Shown: piece by piece, positions 58,252 to 64,000 of the stretch
How the letters are laid out: the number at the start of each line of letters is the position of its first letter
How positions within the stretch are numbered: position 1 is the stretch's first letter
Assembly (NCBI GenBank): GCA_030762175.1
Contig: CM060843.1
Span: 119,838,869-119,902,868, forward strand
Direction of reading: 5' to 3'
Length of the DNA stretch: 64,000 nucleotides
Origin: Metallyticus violacea
Lineage: Eukaryota > Arthropoda > Insecta > Mantodea > Metallyticidae
Position numbers and translations under genes: made by a program
The notes under the pieces: model-generated
Seen by the model: the letters and a program-made list of their open reading frames with translations, nothing else
Database searches by the model: none
Told to the model about the DNA's origin: nothing

Positions 58252-59425
58252 GTTTAGTTTAGTTTAGTTCTCGGGGCATTCAGTTAGTTCATGAAGCAGC
58301 CACAGAGGCCTACGAACATTGAACTTGTCATATACAAATACCACAGTAGTTTTCAATCTGTATTTACGAAAATTTGTTTACATCTACATAAATAATTACA
58401 ATAAAAATAAAAAAGAACACTTAGAACAACTCAACCAACACCAAAAACAGACAAATCATACAACTTTTATTAATACATATTTACATATACATTGATATGT
58501 TGTGCAGTATACTATTGTCACTCATATATTCCTTTACAGAATAATAGGCCTTTTTACATAGGTATTTTCTAAGAGCAGATTTAAAGGAATTGTCATTGTT
58601 TATTAAGGCTTTTAGGCTAGAGGGAAGAGCATTGTATACTAAAATGCATTCATAATAAACGCCTTTTTGAGAGCATGAAAGTGCTGAAATTGGGCGATGT
58701 AAATTTGCTTTTTGTCTAGTATTCTTGTCATGTATATTTTGATTTTGAACAAATTTTTTTTTATTTCTTATATAAAAGTTCATGAGGGATAAAATATATT
58801 CGCAAGGAAGAGTTAAAATTTCAAATTTCCTAAAGAGGTTTCTGCATGAATGTCTACTGTGTGTACCAGCAATTATTCGTATGACTTTTTTCTGTAACAG
58901 GAAGACACGTTCACTTTTAACTAAATTTCCCCAAAATATTAGACCGTACTTCATTATTGAGTTGAAATAAGCACAATAAACTAGTTTTAAAGTCTTAATT
59001 GACTCCGTTACTAATGCACATATTGCATAGCATGCACTGCTTAGTTTAGGTGTAATAAGATCAATGTGATCTTTCCAATTCAGATGGTTATCAATTATTA
59101 AACCAAGGAATTTAATATATTTGATTTGTGAAAGTACACTGTTATAATATCCTATCTATAATTGTGGATCTGGAGATCTGTGAGTAATGAATTTCATAAC
59201 ATTTGTTTTATCTAGATTTAGAGACAATTTGTTTGCTTTGAACCATACACACAATGAACTGAGAACCAGATTTAGTTTAATGACACAATCATTAAGGCTC
59301 TTTCCATTTATCAATATGCTTGTATCATCTGCAAATAGAACAGCATTTCCCACATCTTGGATACATAAGGAGAGGTCATTTATATATATTAGAAAAAGAA
59401 GACCCAGAACAGATCCTTGAGGCTG
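58252..59425 (-). mobile_element. CR1-like LINE, RT C-terminal half and 3' end (inverted part)
   Basis: The minus strand starts abruptly at PQGSVLGLLFLIYINDL (RT motif) near 59425. It continues through the catalytic AVLFADDTSILINGKSLN and WFKANKLSLNLDKTNVMKF to the thumb and C-terminus. A 3' UTR of about 220 bp ends in an ACTAA repeat next to 58252. It is probably the other half of the element whose 5' part runs on + from about 59430 to 62650. Confidence 0.85.
58481..58954 (-). pseudogene. CR1-like RT, thumb/C-terminal part
   Basis: 157 open codons: MKYGLIFWGNLVKSERVFLL, VIRIIAGTHSRHSCRNLFRK, YECILVYNALPSSLKALIN and FKSALRKYLCKKAYYSVKEY, the standard C-terminal half of CR1/jockey ORF2. The upstream 59353-59156 stretch with FADD is separated by stops. 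Confidence 0.82.
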
Positions 59426-59429
59426 GTAG

Positions 59430-60413
59430 CCCTGTGGAGGAGTAGGTCACATGCCAGGATTTGAGCTCCAACTTTATTGAATATTTATTCTGTCATATCT
59501 ATTTATCTTACAAATATTGAATAGAACGTGGCTTAAGTATCTTTTCTTATTTATTATATTGAATTATTATTAGTGTTTATATTTCGGTTTTGCAAAACAA
59601 CGATATTATACACGACCGTTAAAATTACCTGATTGTGCGCCATATTGGTTTGATTTGTGTATCTAGTATAGATTCTATTTTTCATTTCTGTCTCTTTTTC
59701 ATCCACGTTAAGTATAGTTAAACCCGTGGCTAACGATTTGTTAGTCTCGAGTTAAATCAGATTTATAGTTGGTGTGAAATAATACCTTGAATTTTGTGCT
59801 GTGTGTGTTAAGTGTAGCTCACGTAACGTAGCTTTGTGTGACGTGTGAACTTAAGTTTAGCCTACATACGGGAGTTTTGTGTTGCTGGTGGTTGTTAAGT
59901 GTAACTTACGTAGTTTAATCTAGCGGTGTGTTCGAGTTTGAGTGCAAAGCTGTTTGTGTTCAGTATAGCTTACGTGACGTAGTTTTGTGTGGCGTGTGAA
60001 TGGTAAGTTTAGCCTACGTACGGGAGTTTTGTGTTGTGTGTGGTTGTTAAGTGTAACTTAAGTAGTTTAATCAAGTGTTGTGTCCGAGTTTTGAGTGCAA
60101 AACGGTGTATGTAAAGTGTAGATCACGTGACGTAGTTTTGTGAGCGTGTGAATGCTAAGTTTAGCCTACGTGCGGGAGTTTTGTGTTGCGTGTGGTTGTT
60201 TAGTGTAACTTAAGTAGTTTAATCAAGTGTTGTGTCCGAGTTTTGAGTGCAAAACTTTGTATATAAAGTGTAGCTCACGTGACGTAGTTTTGTGTGGCGC
60301 GTGAAGGGTAAGTTTAGCCTACGTACGGGAGATTTGTATTGCGTGTGGTTGTTAAGTGTAGCTTACGTAGTTTAATTTAGTGTTGTGTCCGATTTTGAGT
60401 GCAAAGCGTGATA
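59430..60413 (+). promoter_or_regulatory. 5' UTR of the CR1-like element with tandem monomers
   Basis: This untranslated leader precedes ORF1. It is richer in G and CpG (ACGTGACGTAG, TACGTACGGG) than any other part of the window. The second half is four tandem monomers. By analogy with monomeric LINE-1 promoters it may drive transcription, but that is inference. Confidence 0.6.
59811..60412 (+). repeat. Four ~152-bp tandem units with CACGTGACGT motif
   Basis: Units start at 59811, 59962, 60115 and 60267 with AGTGTAGCTCACGTGACGTA or close variants and end with GAGTGCAAA. The last unit runs into the ORF1 start. Each has a palindromic CACGTG (changed in units 1 and 2) followed by ACGT. Confidence 0.92.
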
Positions 60414-61460
60414 ATGAGTGCTAAAGAGTGTGATTTGAGCGGGAACTGTGGTGCGTGTCGTAGGAAGGTGAGTTCAGGCGTGTTTTGTGATGGGTGTCAG
60501 TTATGGTTTCATTGGACTTGTGCTAAAACTAACAGTGATGTGGTTGCTACTTCTGACCAGTGGCATTGTGAACTTTGTAAATATAAAGTCCTAGTTGTGA
60601 AGCAAGAGGAAACTATTCTCCAACTGCGAGAGGAACTGGCACTTGCAAAGATGCAGATTGAGAGCTATTGCTCACCAATTAAAGTAAATAGTAAATCACC
60701 TGAATTCAAGGTTGTGCCAAGGAACACTCGCAAGAGGAGGAGAGTATTCTCGGCTGATGATACTACCACTATTCCTCTGGTGAACAGATTCAATGTACTT
60801 GGGACATTGGAAGCTCACCAGAGCACAAGTCCTCCTCCAGTAGAAGATGCTAAGCCTAAGGGGGAAGAGCAAGATTTTGTTACTAGTCATGGGAGGGCCA
60901 TAGCATCCCTACTGAAGGACGATTTGGGTAGCGATTATGATGTTATGAGCATTTTTAAGCCAAGTGCTGGACTCACTGATGTCACTAAAGACTTGGGAAA
61001 ACTAACTGCTGATTTCAGCAAGAAGGATCATGTTGTGATTGTTGGTGGTGGAGGTAATAGCCTTGATGTAGATAATACCTATCAGATTGAGCAAGATCTT
61101 GGTGACATCAGCGCCAAAAGCAGGCATACCAATGTGAAGTTTCTGGGACTGTTAGATAGGCATGATAGGCCTCAGCTTCATAGGAGGGTGCGTAGTATGA
61201 ATCTGAGGCTTGAGCGTGCATTGATGACACCCAGAAACTCCCACATTTGTATGATACATGTAAATCACCTAGGTAGAGATAATTTTACTGTACATGGCCT
61301 GCACTTGAATTCTAGAGGCAAAAAGCAGCTTTCGCTCCTTATTGCTGACAGAATCAAGGGTAAGATTCCTGTTGTTATAAATTGTTCAAGGTTCCGTTTT
61401 TTGTATAAAGACACCTGGTCCAGGCCAGAAATTCATCAAGTCAAACTTAATAATAGTTAA
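60414..61460 (+). CDS. CR1-like LINE ORF1: PHD finger plus SGNH/esterase-like domain
   Basis: An intact frame of 348 codons from the ATG at 60414; an upstream in-frame GTG at 60399 is less likely as a start. Residues about 10-55 are a PHD-type zinc finger: CGACRRKVSSGVFCDGC, WFHWTC, WHCELC. Residues about 60-85 form a coiled coil (VVKQEETILQLREELALAKM). Residues 90-170 are low-complexity. Residues 205-325 resemble the SGNH-hydrolase fold: VVIVGGGGNSLD at its start and DNFTVHGLHLNSRGKKQL, with the final histidine, at its end. The serine-type nucleophile block is atypical. PHD and esterase domains in ORF1 are a described feature of CR1-like elements. The protein is expected to bind RNA or chromatin in the retrotransposition particle. 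Confidence 0.9.
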   Translation: MSAKECDLSGNCGACRRKVSSGVFCDGCQLWFHWTCAKTNSDVVATSDQWHCELCKYKVLVVKQEETILQLREELALAKMQIESYCSPIKVNSKSPEFKVVPRNTRKRRRVFSADDTTTIPLVNRFNVLGTLEAHQSTSPPPVEDAKPKGEEQDFVTSHGRAIASLLKDDLGSDYDVMSIFKPSAGLTDVTKDLGKLTADFSKKDHVVIVGGGGNSLDVDNTYQIEQDLGDISAKSRHTNVKFLGLLDRHDRPQLHRRVRSMNLRLERALMTPRNSHICMIHVNHLGRDNFTVHGLHLNSRGKKQLSLLIADRIKGKIPVVINCSRFRFLYKDTWSRPEIHQVKLNNS

Positions 61461-61518
61461 TGTTAAATCAAATGACAATCATATCAATGATCATGATAGC
61501 ACAGAAAATAAAGTAAAA

Positions 61519-62301
61519 TTGAAGAGTATTCAACAAGCAATAAAAAATCTCTGTATATTTCATCAAAATATTAGAGGACTTAGAAGCAAAACTGGCGAAT
61601 TATTAAACAGCTTAACTAGTGACAATATAAAACCACATATTATCTGCCTATCTGAACATCATTTGAAACAACAGGAATTATCACAATTGTCATTACATGC
61701 TTATTGTTTGGGAGCAGGAGCTTCAAGGAAAAAACTAAATAAAGGAGGAGTTTGCATTTATGTCAGGCAGGATGTACCATATAAAACATTAGACATATCA
61801 AAATTTAATTCAGAACAGGACATTGAATTATGCACAATCCAATTAGATAGCAACAATACAAAAATAAATTTAATTGTTATTTATCGCTCGCCGTTAGGAA
61901 ACTTTGAAACTTTCTTGATGAAGCTTGAAGATACCCTAAACTTTTTATTTAAGCCTAAACATGAAATAATTATATGTGGAGACATAAACATTGATTACTT
62001 AATGCCAAGTGTAAGAATGAATCGACTGAATTCCCTTCTAACTGCATATAATATGGTTCATACAATTAACTTTCCCACCAGGACTGATAAAAACTCTAGC
62101 ACAGCAATAGATAATATATTTGTAAATTTAGACAAACTGTCATTATATTCTGTGTCTTCATTGATCAATGGTCTCTCTGACCATGATGCTCAAGTAATAA
62201 TGAAAAAAAATTCTACAATAAAACTCAAAGAATATTATAGATATATAAAATATAGAGATATTAATGATGCTAACCTCAATATATTTCAATATAATATATA
62301 A
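61519..62301 (+). CDS. CR1-like LINE ORF2, endonuclease domain (truncated)
   Basis: An open frame of 260 codons with the apurinic-type endonuclease motifs in order: LCIFHQNIRGLRSKTGEL, IICLSEHHLKQ (catalytic Glu), GGVCIYVRQD, INLIVIYRSP, EIIICGDINIDYL, TAIDNIFVNL and LINGLSDHDAQV (catalytic SDH). No ATG begins the frame. It is open upstream and overlaps the ORF1 end in the -1 frame. After a stop near 62300 decayed linker text continues to about 62650 (MSREWLTQGIKKSCQHKRQL), and then the element ends with no RT. Confidence 0.88.
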   Translation: MKSIQQAIKNLCIFHQNIRGLRSKTGELLNSLTSDNIKPHIICLSEHHLKQQELSQLSLHAYCLGAGASRKKLNKGGVCIYVRQDVPYKTLDISKFNSEQDIELCTIQLDSNNTKINLIVIYRSPLGNFETFLMKLEDTLNFLFKPKHEIIICGDINIDYLMPSVRMNRLNSLLTAYNMVHTINFPTRTDKNSSTAIDNIFVNLDKLSLYSVSSLINGLSDHDAQVIMKKNSTIKLKEYYRYIKYRDINDANLNIFQYNI

Positions 62302-62650
62302 TTCAATATAATTCTTCTTCTTCGACAAGAATCATGGAATAGTGTTTACAGTGCAAATGATGTTAATAGTAAATTCAACAATTTTTTTCATATTTTTAAA
62401 TTGCATTTTGAAGCATATTTCCCACTAAAAAAAAAAAAAGTTATAATATGAGCAGGGAATGGTTAACCCAAGGAATTAAAAAATCTTGTCAACATAAAAG
62501 ACAATTGTATAATGAGCAAAAGCTCAGTAAAGGCCCTAAATTAAAAATGCATTTTAGAAAGTATTGTAAAATACTTAGGAAAGTCATAAAAGCAGCGAAA
62601 GGCCTCCATTACAAAACACTTATCAATGGGAGACTTAAGAAGTCATAATA
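62302..62650 (+). pseudogene. CR1-like ORF2 linker, broken
   Basis: LLLRQESWNSVYSANDVNSK, then frameshift, then REWLTQGIKKSCQHKRQLYN and FRKYCKILRKVIKAAKGLHY match the segment between endonuclease and RT in CR1 elements. The match stops at about 62645. Confidence 0.75.
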
Positions 62651-62958
62651 TGTGCCATCTGCAGTTATTTTATAGGTAACTTTCTAAGATTCTAAAATTG
62701 CATGGACCACGGCCCAGGGCAACAGCTTTTTTATTATTCCATATGTTAAATGTGAGAAGTTATCATGACTTACTAGAAGTGTAATATACCCAAACAAGGG
62801 GTAATTAACTAAGTAACATGTAACAAAATGTACACACCTTTTTGATGTCAGCTGAGACTGTATTGTCATGCATATGTACTGCAGAATTTAAGTTTGCAAT
62901 TTCCTTATTGTTACAGCATGCCACAGATATTGTTCCTTCAAAACACTTGATTCAAAAG
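62651..62958. other. Spacer without a recognisable gene
   Basis: Nothing assignable. Confidence 0.45.
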
Positions 62959-62971
62959 CAAGTAATATTTG

Positions 62972-63095
62972 AAACTAAAATGTTAATTGGAACATTCACA
63001 GTGAAGCCAATCATATAATTGAAAACATTTTATGATACAGTCGAACTACACACTCTACAAGTAAGTGAAGCATAAGAGTGTGTAGTTCAACTTTT
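62972..63095. mobile_element. PLE-A-type minimal palindromic element
   Basis: A reversed tail (TTCACAGTGAAGCC) and inverted arms TCGAACTACACACTCT / AGAGTGTGTAGTTCAAC around AAGTAAGTGAAGC match the elements at 16903 and 25060. An imperfect duplication CAAGTAATATTTG / CAAGTAAAATTTG lies at 62959-62971 and 63096-63108. Confidence 0.7.
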
Positions 63096-63108
63096 CAAGT
63101 AAAATTTG

Positions 63109-63879
63109 TTTTATAATTTTTATGTTTTTCCAATTTATTTATCAAATAACAATAATTTTTTGGCTGTTGAAAAAAATTTTATTTCCATATTGTTGTTCTT
63201 TTTGGTAAGTAAGAAGTTACAGATGATTAATATTGATTTAAACCTAGTTATTGAACTTTATAATTCCCTGCATACTTATGTAATTGAAATACATAGGTAA
63301 TATGCATTATCATTGTAAAGAAATTTTCATTGAAAAATAGAAACTAATAAATAAATATGATTCTAGCAAGAAGCATCAAAGAAAAAGGAAATATGAATGA
63401 TTGATATTCTGTGAACTCTCGTAATGAGATGATACTTTATTCGAGGGTGCAATTTTGAGTATGGACATACTTGTAATACTTGACCTCATGCTTGCAGAGT
63501 GAGAAAAATGCAGGAAAGCATACAGTGATATGAAAACATAATTTTTCATTTCTGAATAATGAAACAGATCTCACATCTGAAGAGGTGTGCTACTCTGCTA
63601 CTCTACATTCACACTACTGTTGACCTAGATGACGCATTAATTCAAGGAAGCATTCATCTATGCAGAACTGTTCTAGAAATCAGTTCTTTTATGGGACAAA
63701 AGGGTTTAAAAAATGTATACCCATATAAAGACATAAGTTTGCTTTGTATTTGTACCTGTACATCCTTGTATCAAATAGTTCAGTCGAAAGCTCATTTTTG
63801 TCATTGCATCAAATTAAAGCATACCTTCATTCTTCCCTTTCCAAGGAAAGCTAACAGAGTTTTCTCTTCTGCGCATTGA
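63109..63879. other. No assignable gene
   Basis: A 106-codon open frame at 63559-63879 shows no domain and no splice signals that I can support. Confidence 0.4.
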
Positions 63880-64000
63880 AAGTGCACTCATATAAACCAT
63901 ATACAGATAGGAACTTCCTCATTGGGGACTTCAATAGTCAAATCGGTATCAGAGATCATCCATGTGAATTTCCTGTAGGACCATGTAGGTCGCTTCTGGA
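63880..64000 (+). mobile_element. Start of a LINE endonuclease fragment, cut by the window edge
   Basis: The plus strand reads NFLIGDFNSQIGIRDHPCEF. GDFN.Q.G is the motif of an apurinic-type LINE endonuclease, here closer to RTE-like elements than to the CR1 types above. Confidence 0.6.

Noticed and set aside
63559..63879. 106-codon open frame
   Set aside because: No domain, no splice context, and composition like its surroundings.

Overview
The window is AT-rich eukaryotic DNA, most likely from an arthropod; the mix of elements would fit a chelicerate such as a horseshoe crab, but that guess is weak. Host coding sequence is sparse. I can support the last two exons of a TOG-domain gene (TOGARAM1-like) on the + strand at 6744-6902 and 9943-10066, and three phase-compatible exons of an unrecognised gene on the - strand (48683-48535, 43772-43641, 42025-41809). 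The two genes converge. One further weak terminal exon lies at 58225-58118 (-).

Nearly everything else is mobile DNA. The dominant class is Penelope-like elements (PLEs) with a GIY-YIG endonuclease. At least six families are present, labelled A to G here for convenience. The best ORFs are 29821-30675 (family A) and 33797-34669 (family D). Several copies are head-to-head inverted pairs (12627-14725, 16903-17499, 33560-34930). Two tRNA-derived SINE families are present: SINE1 with a Glu-like head and SINE2 with a Ser/Leu-like head. Most full-length copies have recognisable target-site duplications (TSDs), several of them perfect. CR1/jockey-type LINEs lie at 25590-29200, 50846-53280 and 58252-62650, with a different LINE at 45600-48060. 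Decayed DNA transposons include hAT relatives (2735-5010, 31150-31480, 55980-56640), a mariner (42330-43420) and a mariner/Tc1-like element with inverted termini (40265-41250).

Two observations stand out. First, the 3' tips of all PLE families carry a hammerhead-ribozyme-like core (CTGANGA, a hairpin, then GAAA or a decayed form, a self-complementary 6-mer and a cleavage-type triplet). The hairpin arms and the 6-mer change between families while staying self-complementary. Second, a series of short, coding-free palindromic elements (about 100-250 bp) made only of PLE tips sit between TSDs of 9-14 bp (8091-8303, 8552-8795, 25060-25212, 40973-41070, 51502-51743, 55783-55916, 62972-63095). They look like a non-autonomous, PLE-mobilised hairpin retroelement class.

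The CR1-like element at 58252-62650 carries four ~152-bp tandem units upstream of a PHD-plus-esterase ORF1. Its RT and 3' end are inverted relative to its 5' half, as expected from twin priming.
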